64,000 nt of DNA from Lactifluus volemus. Its lineage: Eukaryota; Basidiomycota; Agaricomycetes; Russulales; Russulaceae. This document shows positions 35,486-46,987 of the stretch, piece by piece. Under the pieces are notes generated by a model. The model was not told the DNA's origin and did no database searches. It saw only the letters and a list, made by a program, of their open reading frames with translations. Location: NCBI GenBank assembly GCA_022376515.1, contig WTXI01000002.1, positions 1,426,001 to 1,490,000 on the forward strand, given 5' to 3'. The position numbers were made by a program, and so were the translations under genes. The stretch's first letter is position 1; each line of letters opens with the position of its first letter.

Positions 35486-36778
35486 ATGTCCGACAAAGGA
35501 GCCACAGCCTTCTCTCCGGCGACCCTGCATGTCAACATGCCCCTCCCCAATGCTACCGCTTCACATGCTCTCCTCCTCGCTACGGTTAACGACTTGAACA
35601 CTCCCTGCTTCCTCGCTCCGGCGATAACCGGTGCTACCAGATGTGTCCGCGATCGCCTCGTCATTATCCTCTTTTCGAGGCTTTTCAACACTGGTCGAAG
35701 ACCCCGCTCTCCCCTCACCGGTCGCCCCGAAAAAACGCGAAGAAGAGACAGTACCGGTTCTGTCCGCAGCGATGGCTCAGCCGGAGTGTCGCACACCGAA
35801 TGTTGGGACGATATCCAAAGGCTTTTAACTTATGTTTACGTGCAGGCCACGGCGGTAGCTCAAGAGCTGGACAAGGTCCTCCTACAAGTGGATGTCCTCC
35901 TGCGGGGGTTCGACGAAGACCTCTGTGAGGACTTTGGAAAGGATTTCGAAGTCGTCATCAGGATCGAAGGCGGTGCGTTCTATGCGTCCCTTGAAACTCT
36001 CCGGAAATTTGCTGACCCCCTCGTTAGATTGCATACCGGTCCCTCTCCCGCAGTCTGTCATGTCGTTGCGAACGGCGTGGTCCAAGCCAGGAGACCACGT
36101 CGTTGACAGCGAATCGGTTCCAGGCTCTCCGACTGCGCCAGGATCCGACCCGTCGACCTATCCTGTAGTGGCTCTCGGAGGGACCTTTGATCACCTGCAC
36201 GCGGGTCACAAAATATTACTCAGCATGGCTGCTTGGATTGCTGAAGAAAAAGTTATTGTCGGAGTCACAGGTGCGTCCTCAACTCGTCACGAGGGGTCTT
36301 GGGTGACCAATGAAGACTGCACAGACGACGCGCTTTTAACGAAAAAGGACAATTGGGACGTGTTGGAGAGTTTGCCTGCGCGAATACAGGGCGTTCGCAG
36401 TTTTATGGAACTCTTCAAGCCTAGCCTTGTCTACTACATCGTACCGATAAACGATATTTATGGGCCCACCGCGACCGACCCAAACATACAAGCTCTCGTG
36501 GTGAGCAAGGAAACTGTGTCTGGCGGAAAAGCCGGTAAGTAGTTCGCAATGGTCCTATCTTTGCCTTGCCGCGTGCTCATCTCATGGGTGTTAAAGTGGA
36601 TCAATGCCGGGAGGAGAATGGGTTGCCGCCATTTAAAACATTCGTGATAGACGTAATCTCACATAGTTCGCGTCGGTTGGACGTTGATGACATCGAAGCA
36701 CTGAAGCAGGCCAAGATGAGCAGTACGTATATTCGGCAATGGATTGTTTCACGGCAAAAAGGAGATGCAGGGACATAA
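35486..36778 (+). CDS. CAB4: Phosphopantetheine adenylyltransferase (coenzyme A synthesis)
   Basis: It adenylylates 4'-phosphopantetheine to dephospho-CoA. The catalytic half is clear: VVALGGTFDHLHAGHKILL contains the HxGH nucleotide-binding motif. DDALLTKKDNWDVLESLP, FKPSLVYYIVPINDIYGP, ALVVSKETVSGGKA and the ISSTxIR-type motif MSSTYIRQWIV follow. Introns are at about 36269-36324 and 36535-36595. The N-terminal half (MSDKGATAFSPATLHVNMPL, LLTYVYVQATAVAQELDKVL, DVLLRGFDEDL) matches the extra N-terminal region of fungal PPATs, but it lies in a different frame. The switch occurs near 36010-36050, by either a very short intron or an indel in the C-run at about 36014-36018. Confidence 0.87.
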
Positions 36779-36780
36779 CT

Positions 36781-36833
36781 CTGTACGTACTGTACCGTAG
36801 TACTTGTAGTACGTGGCACCGTAGTTAGTACAC
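36781..36833. repeat. GTAC-rich low-complexity patch
   Basis: Directly after the PPAT stop codon, the sequence is a cluster of GTAC/TAGTAC words in both orientations, able to fold into small hairpins. It may serve as a 3'-end processing or terminator-like element, or be chance. Confidence 0.4.
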
Positions 36834-37000
36834 AAATCGGTATTAGCCGACCGCCACACGAGCTTATTGACTCTCTCATTCTCCTCTCCACCGTCAACTC
36901 GGACGGTTACATGCCCTTCACAGTTTAACTATTTTGTCTCTCAACTTAGAAGCTATCGGCATCTCTTCACTCACCCCCTCCCCGAATCTTTCAATAAGTT

Positions 37001-39397
37001 ATGGCCTCCCAGCGTTCTTTACCGTTCTCACCATCTACACCGGTTGTTCCGGTTTCACAGCGACCCTCACAACTCCCCTCGTCTCTATCCACCGTTGGGC
37101 TTTCAACCAGATTCGAAAGTGTCACGACTCCCCGTGGTACTAACGTGTCCAGTTCAGCCGCTAGGCATGCACGCTCTGGGTCTGCCATCTCTGCCAACTC
37201 TCGTCCCCGAACGATTCGTTCATCAGGAGACCCGACCTCCCCTTCCCGCCAAACATTCACAGTTTCAAGTTCTATTCCTATCAGTGGGACACATGCACAC
37301 GGAATACTTCCCCCTCCTCCATTCTTTCACCCTTCTCGTCCCATTTATTCACCTCAGTCCGCTTCCGATGCGTCCCGCGCGTCGTCTTCGGCTTCTTCAG
37401 ACGTTACCTCTTCCCAGCAGGACCGTGAACCTGTTCAATCCGGATTTCCGCTTCAAAGTACGCCGCGGGATGCCCCATATGACTCGGATGCACATTCGGA
37501 TTCATATCCCATCGGTGGCGACCGTGCATCACGCAATTCCATGCAAGATGAACTGCGTCAGCTGCCCACGAGAGGTCAAAAGTTTAGTCGTGAGCCATTG
37601 CTCCCACTTGCTGGAGTTGCTCGTTCCCGCTCAGGCTCTTCGATCACGCACCGATCGAAGCCGTCTCTCGCCAGAAACGTCGTTGAAAAGAACGCAGCAA
37701 ACGCAGGCGCTGCTACGCGCATGCGTGATAGCTTTGAACGGTTTCGGAAAGGCTTGAGTCTCGAGTCGGTGAGGAGGTCTTTATCCGCCTCGGCCAGCGC
37801 CAGCACCTCACCAGTGACGCCTGACCTTCCATCTGCTCGGAGCACAAATAACGGCCCTACTGCATTCGAGGCGAAAGAAGAAGAGTACAAGGTGTTGGCT
37901 GAGTCGGGTGATGTCCCCCTTGGCTTGCGACACCAGTCCTCAGCTGCATTTGTACCATACCCCCCTTCCAATTCTGCATACCCACTTTCCTCTGTTCCCA
38001 TGAGACATGAAAAATCTCACCGTTACGTCCGAAATTATGAACGGATGTATTCTTCGAACCGTTGGTTCATGCGCGGGCGTTTGCTCATGGGCGGAGATAA
38101 GCCCTGGGCGTTCATAGCGTCTTTCATGTTGACCTTGGCAATCACAGGTGTCTGGTTCGGGACAACTTGCGTGTGGTGGTGGCATAACAAGAGCCCTGCT
38201 GTCGCCTTGGTTGGCGCCTACCTGTGTCTCCTAACGATTTCGTTGATGTTATCGACGGTGGGTTGTGTCCAATTCGAAAACCCAATGCCCGCGTGCTTAC
38301 AGCCGTTCTTAACAGGCCTTTAAAGACCCTGGGATTCTTCCACGAAACCTGGACCCTGATCCGCCATACCCGTCAGAGGCGCTTCCTGATAGCGGCGATG
38401 CTGTCCCGTTGCCTCGGGATTTGAAAGTCCGTTCTACAATGTGAGACTCCTCACTTGATGATCGATTTGTCGTTGCTCACATGACGCTGTCAGGGTGAGG
38501 GTGAAGTATTGCACAACTTGCCGTACATATCGTTCTCCACGGTCGAGTCACTGTAGACTGGTATGCACCGTTTCCCATGGGAATATTGAGCATGGACTAA
38601 GCTTTCACACAGTGCGATAATTGTGTCGACGGATGCGATCATCACTGTCAATGGGTAAATAACTGCGTCGGGCGCCGCAATTATACCCATTTCTTCGCTT
38701 TCATTCTGACGGCTGTGTGTCATTGTTTTTTTTATGTTCATGCTCCGGAGTGTGATTCTGACCGGTGGGACACTCTAGACCCTTACACTTTGCCTTGTGA
38801 TTGTCACGTCAGCATTGCAACTTTCACTACTGGCACGGGAGGACCACGTCAAGTTTAAAGAGGTCCTTGGCAAGAGTGTGGGAAGTGCTGTTGCATTCTG
38901 TCTCGCAATCACGGTGATCTGGCCAGTGAGTGCACTGTTGATGTACCACGTGCGGGTGAGCGAATCGAAAGCTGTTATGCGGCTGCGAATAATGACCAAC
39001 CGGATTTAGCTCCTTTATCTTAATGTGACCACGATAGAACAGGTATGGCGTCTTAATTGCTCGTTGTTGTCACCTGTCCCGTCATTGCCTGTCATTTATT
39101 TTCCATCAACACCGCTTTGCGCCGGCATGGTCATTTATAGCTTTATTGACATTTGTCGTTACGTAGATTCGAAATTCCGCACACAAATCTATTGCGGCAG
39201 GGCCAACTCCCCCAAACCCCTTTGCACACTCCAGCTGGAGGGGAAACCTTGCTGACGCTCTCTGTCGACCGGGGGGATTTTCTTGGGTAGAACCGCATGC
39301 TTTGGCGATGGAGGACAAGCGGATGGTGAACCCTGGCTTTGAAGATCAAGTTGATTTCATTGTGCGTGATGAGGCAGAGGAGGGAACGATACCGTGA
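37001..39397 (+). CDS. ERF2: DHHC-type protein S-palmitoyltransferase (Erf2-like)
   Basis: It attaches palmitate to cysteines of membrane proteins such as Ras. The N-terminal 340 residues (from [18 protein letters not shown]) are Ser/Pro-rich and disordered. Then come [20 protein letters not shown], two membrane segments ([38 protein letters not shown]), [20 protein letters not shown], and the Cys-rich domain [18 protein letters not shown]. The active site [18 protein letters not shown] and [17 protein letters not shown] follow. Two more helices ([19 protein letters not shown]) and a conserved tail (TTIEQIRNSAHK and [19 protein letters not shown]) end at 39395-39397. At least six introns are required. 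Catalytic residues are intact. Confidence 0.92.
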
Positions 39398-39989
39398 TAC
39401 CAGTGGACGTGTTTTTGTAGTACAGTAAATCACAATTTTAATTGTTAGACGTTGTTTGCGCCTGGATACAGAGGTTTTGGGGAATTTAAATTAGAAGTTT
39501 TTGCGGCTTCTCACTTGACTGCCGCGGTAAATGGGATCCATATGGTCCTCAGGGGCTACGCCCACAGGAACGAACAATTGGCTCCACCAGTGGAACTCTA
39601 TGACGTCAGCGAATTCTCGTATATACCCAATTTTAGGACGGCGCTCGAAAAGTGAAATGAGCCGCCACCGAGCCGTGAGTGGGGTGTCGGGGTGTCGCCC
39701 TATTCACTCTTCTGCCGTCCGGGTCGCGTATTAGTATTGCGACATATTTTTTAACTATTTTTAATCTTGTCCAACTTGTTAACTTGTCACCTTTGTGGTC
39801 GTCTCACGACTTTTGAGTCAAGGGATAAACAGATCGGACCCACTCTATTCCGCGAAATTATAACTTACATAAGGCTCATTCGCTCACTCGGCGGCCGTGC
39901 TTCACTTGGGGCTCGCTGGTGTTGCCTGTACCTTGGTCATACTCGCTCGATCTGCTCGGAATTCGTAACTGGACTGCGGTGTCGGGACC
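39398..39989. other. Intergenic region upstream of the Zn2Cys6 regulator
   Basis: This 590-bp tandem intergenic stretch holds small frames (39452-39655 and 39767-40012) that show no similarity I know. The AT-rich segment around 39740-39785 may be promoter sequence for the regulator. Confidence 0.45.
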
Positions 39990-42900
39990 ATGGAACCAGA
40001 ATATGGAACTGACCCAGAAGGAGAGAGACAGTCAGCCAACCGACCGACATCCCGGTCTGCTGACAAGCCCAAGAGACGCCCCGCCAAGTCCACTGGGACT
40101 GGCAGCAGTGTTCATCCCCAACTTCCATCGCCGGACCTCCGTACGTGAACTCTCTTTCTCTCCGATCAGTCGTCCTCTCACTTTGATCTCACATCCTCTT
40201 CCCCATACCCCAGCGGCTCGTCCTTCCCTCATCTCTCACGCACGCGAAGAACCACGACGGTCCGCCGCCAAGAGGACCGCCCCTGACTCTCATCCTGTCC
40301 TCGTACATTCCTTTCCGGCCTCCCAATTCCCAGTCATGAACCCTTCTTATCCATCCAATGCCTCTCCGTTTCCTCAGTCCCATCCCGCCTATCACCACCA
40401 TGCCTCTCCTCAGGGACATTCAACCAACGGCGTGAATCCTAGTTCTATGCCCGGACAGAGCCATCCAGCTCCCTATGCATATCCCGTGCACCATGGCCCG
40501 TACCCTTCTCATCCTTTCCCGCATTACTCTCCGTACCCCCAGCAAATCATGATGTATGCGCCGCCGCGTCCAACCGCCGCGCACGAGGCAGCTTCTCAGC
40601 ATCCCTCCACAGTGAACCCGTCACCTGGCCAGATGTCCACCGCCAAGCGTAAGCGCAAGCTAACAGATGACGGACAAGAAAGAGACGCAGAGGGTGGAGA
40701 GGAGATAGCAGGGCCATCGGGCTCAACTTCCGGTGTGATGGTATCAGGTCAAAGGGCTAGTACGCAGCAGTCCTCACTGCCACCAGATGCAAAGAAGCGC
40801 ACCAAGACCCAAAGGGCCTGCGATAGCTGCCGCAGTCGCAAAATCCGGTCCGTAGGCCTTTCCTCTCTGGCAGCTATCCGAAATCCCCCCCCACTTTCCT
40901 ATCCTCCCCTTGGCTTTTGATGTTCCTCGACTCAAACTCCAGTCTCCACCCGCGTGCTGACCTAGCCTCCATTCGAACAGATGTGACATCTTAACAGACT
41001 CCGATCCTCCGCTGTGCCAACACTGCAAGCAGTACGGGTTTGACTGCACCTTCTTTCTTCCCATTGCGGAAACTCGATTCAAAAAGAAAAAATTGGAGGA
41101 AGAAGCGGCGGCGGCAGCAGCAGAGAAGGCCCGTTTGGAGAATGCAGAACGACGTAATTCTTCCACGTCTATTGCTGAGCCCTCGCGGCCTGCTGATGCA
41201 CGAGTGTATGGTATGATGATGACTCGAGCCGATGAGCCCCATCTGACTTATGGCTTGTAAACAGGACCAACGTCCGAAACTCACCTACTTCATTCCAGTG
41301 CTACGATACCTTCGCGACTGTACGAAAATTACGATGCGCGACATCATCATACGTGGGAGGTGTCCCAAAGTGGTGATGGACTCATCCAAGTGGTCGAGCC
41401 CGCCACCACCGACGTACCACCGACACTACAAAGGCCTGTTGACATGCGCATCGAGCGCGATGTGATCGAAAAGTTGATCAATGCCTACTTTACTGAAATT
41501 GCTCCCATCCTTCCAGTCATCACTCAAGCCGAGTTCCTTTCTAACCCATCACCTCCCCCTATATTATTATATTCTATCTGCCTCGTAGCAGCCGCGCGGC
41601 GTGAAGTACCGCAGAGCGTGTTCGATTCAATTCGCTACGCCGTTAACACCGTCATCAAAGCAGATGATGTGCTTTCGACCGCTTCAATCGTCAATGTCCA
41701 GAGCTTATTAGTTCTTTGCATGGTAGGGGATTGTCATTCGCAGTTCGTACCCAATGCTCTGTCTGCTTTGTGGATTCGATTAGGGACCGCGATCAGGATG
41801 GTACGTGGGGAGAGGCTGTCAGGACCTCTCAAGCATGCTGACACACCCTGATTCGTAGGCTCAAGACTTGGGCCTTCATCGCGCAGAAGCAGTCAAACAA
41901 AATGTCGAAATGCGTCGCAGGCTATGGGGAGCATGTCTCATCAGTGACCGATGGTAACCCCTCAACTTTCCCTTGTTACGACTACTTTGGCTTTTCCTGC
42001 TCACGCTACCTGTCATAGGGTCAGTCTGTCGTACGGGCACCCATACATGATCGATGTCAACGATTGTGATGCTCGATTACCTTCCTCTGGTTCTCCTCAT
42101 GACCTTTATGTGGACGAGCTTGTCAGACTCAGCATCCTTCTTGGCCGAGTATTGAAGACCATCTATAGGTAAAATCCACCTCGACTCGTTCCTCTCATGA
42201 AGACTCATCCGAAAAAAAAAAATCTAGCCCAGCTGGGCTGATGAACACCACCGACGAGGCGCTTGCCACGCTACTCGCAGATATTGAGAGCTGGAAAAAG
42301 AATCTACATCCAAGTCTACAATTCCGAGGACCTGGGACGCCCGTCGATGCAGGTTCGTAGTGCGCATGCGACTCCAGATATTGCTCTGACTGGCGGCTGT
42401 GCAGGCGTACTCTTCCTACTACACACCTGCGTTTTAATGATCTTTTGGCGGGTCTTCATGCGAATCTCATACTCGTGTCCGGAACATTTGAAGTTTGCTC
42501 TCACCATCGAGAGGTGGACAAATCTCGTTGAATTAACGGGTGATGCCATTGATTGGCTGGACCAGAATGACAAATTGTATGACGTATGGATGCTGGTGGC
42601 GTACGCAGCGACTTCCTGTGCGCTAGTCCAGGTCGGTGTACTTGTGACGTGGGAACACATTCCTGAGCCGTTTTCATCAGTACCACACGTGGGCACGACG
42701 GCAGGACCAAGATGCCGCGGTAAAACTCAAGAAATTACGCGACTGTGTCCGACGATGGGAAAAGTCGCTCTCACCGGATCACATGTCGGCACGACGGAAG
42801 GTTGGCATCATAAAAATTTCAACGAGATGTTGCTCGTTGACATGCCGTCACTCAGACCACGGAAATCATCGCATTACTGTACGAGGCAACGCAAGGCCCG

Positions 42901-43648
42901 CCAGTGCAGTTAGAACGTCCTGCGTTAAACCCTACAAGCAACGTGAAGGCTAATAAACCACCTCCGCTTGGGGGACTGTCATATGAAAAAGACCCGAGCC
43001 GACCTGGCGGGGGTGTGTTTATTGTTCACGGCAAAGCTCAGGGGGCATTCCTCAAAGCTGGACCTGGTGTCATCATTCAGGGTCAGAGTGACGAGGAAGA
43101 CGAGGGTGAGGTCATGTCCGTGTTGTTCAAGCAGGACAGGCTTACGCGGGGCGTAGATGATGCGCCATTGGCAGGGGCGCATGATCACGAGAGCGGGACT
43201 CTGTCCGCCCCTGCGCAGGATGGGAACGCGAATGTCAACCCAGTGCTGAATGAAGGCGGGATGGCTGAGAGTGAGAACGTACATGTGATGAACGTTTTGG
43301 ACTCTTCACCCGCAACGACGAGAGCACTGGAGCGATTTGCGTTGGCGGACAACAACTGGTTGGATGGTATCCCTGGACCAGGTGGCATGTTTGATTGGGG
43401 TGTGTGCTTCAATTCTTATTCTTGGTTATCACGAGGAGCATCTCGCTTATTAGAATGAACTTGCAGGCCAATGGGATGAGTTCTTCTCCAGGATTGGAAA
43501 TGCACCGAGCAATGGACAAGCATTGGGAGCGAACGTGCTTTCGGCCAGCCAGCCGGGTGCACAACCTGTCGAGATTACGACAAACGAGCGAGCACGAGAA
43601 TCGCCAGAGAAGGGTGCATTTCCAATGCAAGCTCAAACTGGAAGTTGA
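39990..43648 (+). CDS. Zn2Cys6 fungal transcription factor with Fungal_trans domain
   Basis: This is a DNA-binding regulator of unknown target. The ATG at 39990 (MEPEYGTDPEGERQSANRPT) joins in phase 1 across an intron (40140-40213) to a His/Pro/Tyr-rich region. The binuclear zinc cluster reads RACDSCRSRKIR, continuing after an intron with CDILTDSDPPLCQHC and CTFFLP. A basic helix follows (RFKKKKLEEEAAAAAAEKAR). The regulatory middle domain is seen as LINAYFTEIAPILPVITQAE, VQSLLVLCMVG, RLGTAIRMAQDLGLHRAE, RRRLWGACLISDRWVSLSYG, and DDVNDCDARLPS-like text. The C-terminus is acidic and low-complexity, ending at 43646-43648 after one more intron. All joins keep the frame. Confidence 0.85.
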
Positions 43649-43996
43649 ACTCGGGAGTTGTCAGGCCATTCACGTTTGTGCCCCTTGTGCTGTGATTAGA
43701 AGGATTTCTAATTCAATTGGCTTTGAGCGTTGGATCTGCCATTGGTGTCTAATTGGAGTGCAATTTAGAATGTAACATGGTGCTAAAACAATGAATTATT
43801 TTACGTACTCGAAGAAAAGGCACATGTTAGGCTAGGGCCAGGCTATGGTATGGCATGGCATGACAAGCGACAACGAGATCGCTTAATGCCTCGGCTCTTT
43901 TCAAGCGGCGGGTGGTACAGTACTTTATGGTGACCGGCTCTTCCATTCTCATTCCTTCTCTTTCTTTCCTTCTTTCCCTTTTATCTTCTAATAACT
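43649..43996. promoter_or_regulatory. Intergenic region with CT-rich leader before the LIM gene
   Basis: This is a 348-bp region. Positions 43937-43990 are almost entirely pyrimidine and end just before the ATG at 43997, consistent with a fungal transcription start zone. A short TGGCATGGCATG duplication lies near 43845-43862. Confidence 0.45.
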
Positions 43997-46566
43997 ATGG
44001 CTCAGCTTGCTTCTAATCCTCTAAAACATGACTTACACTTGTCACAAATCCTTCCAACCGTTAAATGTTCTTCTTGTAGCTACCCCGTTCCACTTGATAA
44101 GCTCTGCGATCACCTCTGCCAACCTCCTTCTCATCCCATGCCGCCCTCCATGAATACAGCCCATCGCAACCCAGGGGACACGCGTTTCCCAATAGCGATA
44201 GCACCCGTGGATCATCCGGTCCTCCGCCGTCAAGAAAGCGAGCGCCTCAGGAGGGCTAACCCCAATCCGGTGGTGCCTTCCAGGGGTCCAAATCTTGTTG
44301 CGCCTTTAAGAAAGGACGTTCGTAGTCCAGGGCCACCAAACGGGGTTATGCCCCCCTCTCGCATGCAAAGCCCATTCACACCCACGCGCGCACCATCAGC
44401 ACGTCAACCGACCCCGCGACAATCCGAGAACTGGCCCGATGTTATCCCAGGAGGCAGATTTCGCACCCAGTCGAATGCGCCCCTCCGACCGACTCCCGCC
44501 GACGCTCGCTCTCGTTCACATTCACAGGGTCGTCCTCCTCCGCCCTCTGTTCTCGCCCAGCGTTCGCCAAGTGTGAATCGTCCACGTCCTGTAGGAGTCC
44601 CCGCTGATCCCGGTCATCATCTCGTTCGATCCCTCACCTCTCCCACTCATTCCACCCATTCCTTCGTGGAACCTCAGATCGACACTCAGTCAGGTGGCAT
44701 GGCAGGTATGGCAGGCGTAGGCCGTAGAGGCTTTGCGGCCGCTGCTCGCGCGGCTATGTTTGTTGCACCTCCTCCCATGCCTCGTTTACACCCATCGGCG
44801 CCAATGTCTCCTCCACCACCTGCTCTATGGAATCCTGCTTCGTCTTCTTCTGGTCAAGTTATGGATCGTAACCGAGTCGATGCGCCTCCTTTGGCAATTT
44901 TGAACCCTCCCACTGGTAAGTTGCAATTCATTCATTTTATGCACGGTTGCCACTTCTTTTTGGCGCCTCGTGGTTTCCCCACTGTCGTCATCTTTAATCA
45001 TGAGGCTTACCTTCCTCGCAGCGCCACAGCCGCCCTATTCGCTTTCTCTCTCTCCATCTCCCATCTCGCCTCCCTCGCATTCTTCTCAAGACTCTTGGCT
45101 CTCCTCGAATAATCCACAGTCTCATTCTCCGGCCTCATCCGTAACGCTCCAACCTCACCGGCATAGGGGCAGTGCAGACTCGGGATCCTCGTCCATACCA
45201 TTCCCTGTCAAGCCGTCCGAGCCTTCCAGGCCTTCCATAGCATCTGGACCCTTGACCCCCACTTCTCCCACTGCTCAATCCTTTTCTTCGTCCGACGACA
45301 GGTCCTCGCAGAAAAAGGCCCTAGTCACCGGAGATAACGTCAAGGTTGTCACCCAGGATGACATGCATTCTTCTTCTTTCCTAGGCCGCACCGCAGATGA
45401 TGACGATGGATCTGAACCCGGCGGGCTCGCGTACGCCGACGGCGATGATTCGGACGACGACGCACTTATTATGCGTGGCATGGGTCATACTCCCGCCCAA
45501 TTACACCATAGTCCGTCCGCCTCGTCTGCTTACTCGGACGATCTGCCACAGGCCGACCAAGTTTCTGCGGAGGATAGCTTAGATAGAGCAATGGCTGCAC
45601 TTCTGCTATCACCGACCTCTACGGATGAAGTTTTGTCACCATCGTCATCTACCAGGGCCTTGCTTCGCGCGTCAAAACCTCCGATGCGCTCATTGACGTC
45701 ACATGCGCAACGTGATTCTTCTACATTGGGAGGCACCATCGGCCGACGGGGAGCCACGATCTCCGGTGCAATCGGTGGTAGTAGCCCACCTGAAAAGTCG
45801 AGGAAGGACAGACTGTCGGAAGAGTCGAGCACGAGCGGGCTTGCCAAGCATCGCGATTTAAAGTGCAGACGGTGCACTAACGTCATTGAGGACCAGAGAT
45901 GGATTCGCGTGGAGGGTGGAGGCGTGTTGTGCGACAAGTGCTGGAAGAGCATGTACTTGCCAAAGGTATTAGAGACCGGCCAATTCTTGTCTTGATATTC
46001 TGTATAACCCAATTCCGCAGTGCCGCCGGTGCAACTTGGCCATAGAGAAGCAGGCCGTGTCATCCTCGGACGGGCAACTCAAAGGGAAATACCACCGTGA
46101 GTGCTTCAACTGCCACAGATGCCACGTTAGTCCTCTTCTGCTTTTCTCTGAGGTGTGCAGGCTTACCGGTAGACGCGACACACAGAAACCTTTCCCTGAC
46201 AAGACATTCTACGTCTTCGACGGTAAACCGTTCTGCGACTATCACTACCACGAAGCGAACAACTCTTTATGTGCCGCACCGGACTGCGGACAGCCCATCG
46301 AGGGTCCCTGTGCAGTCTTACACGCAGGCGAGCGGTATCACCCTGACCACCTTACTTGTGACTATGAAGACGAAGGGAGCGGGAAGAGATGCCATGAACG
46401 CCTCGTTGATTATTGGGAGATCGAAGGACGCCTGCTCTGTGATCGACACGTCCGCGTGGTCGAACAGGACCTGATGGGTGCCGATTTGCATGGCGGTGGA
46501 ATCGGCGCAGATTTGAGAGCGATGAAGCGCAAGACACAGTTCATCGATATCGCAGGACTGCGGTAG
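43997..46566 (+). CDS. LIM-domain protein (paxillin-like)
   Basis: This is a probable cytoskeletal or cell-polarity scaffold. The first 600 residues are disordered and rich in Ser, Pro and Arg (MAQLASNPLKHDLHLSQILP onward, with Pro runs such as SPPPPALW). LIM zinc fingers sit at the C-terminus: LKCRRCTNVIEDQRWI, VLCDKCWKSMYLPK, CRRCNLAIEKQAV, GKYHRECFNCHRCHKPF, KPFCDYHYHEANNSLCAAPD, and ERYHPDHLTCDYE. The pattern gives two complete LIM repeats preceded by a partial zinc unit. Introns are at about 44914-45021, 45967-46020 and 46125-46187. The arrangement resembles yeast Pxl1, but I cannot claim orthology. The end is at 46564-46566. Confidence 0.82.
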
Positions 46567-46987
46567 TTCACGATCTGGGTGGGTTCCCCGTCGCTCTTCT
46601 CCTGGTAACTCTGGCTTACGTTTCCGCAGGAGTGGCAAGTCATATAACACATTCTACTGCTACGACTTGACATTTCGATCCATCTATTTATCTCTTGTAT
46701 TCAGGTCATTCCCTGTTTTTTAATGGTGCATAAGGAAATCGGGATTTTCGATTAAATTGTAACCGGGATTTACCCACTTCTATACCAACCGCCCTTTCCC
46801 TGCTCTATTTATCCGTCATACCACCTAACTATTATCGACATATACCCTTTGGCTGGCAGTACATCACGAGATACCTTTATTTTCTGGGCTTCGTGGTGGA
46901 GACGATCGTGTATTATTATAGATATAGATAGTCCAACCAGATCTATCTGTGAACACCTAGTCATGGGCAAAACTCTTTCCAACTTTC
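46567..46987. other. Convergent intergenic region
   Basis: This is 420 bp between the stops of the LIM gene (+) and the Sac phosphatase gene (-). AT-rich stretches near 46680-46760 and 46900-46935 probably hold the polyadenylation signals of both genes. No coding frame was recognised. Confidence 0.5.
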
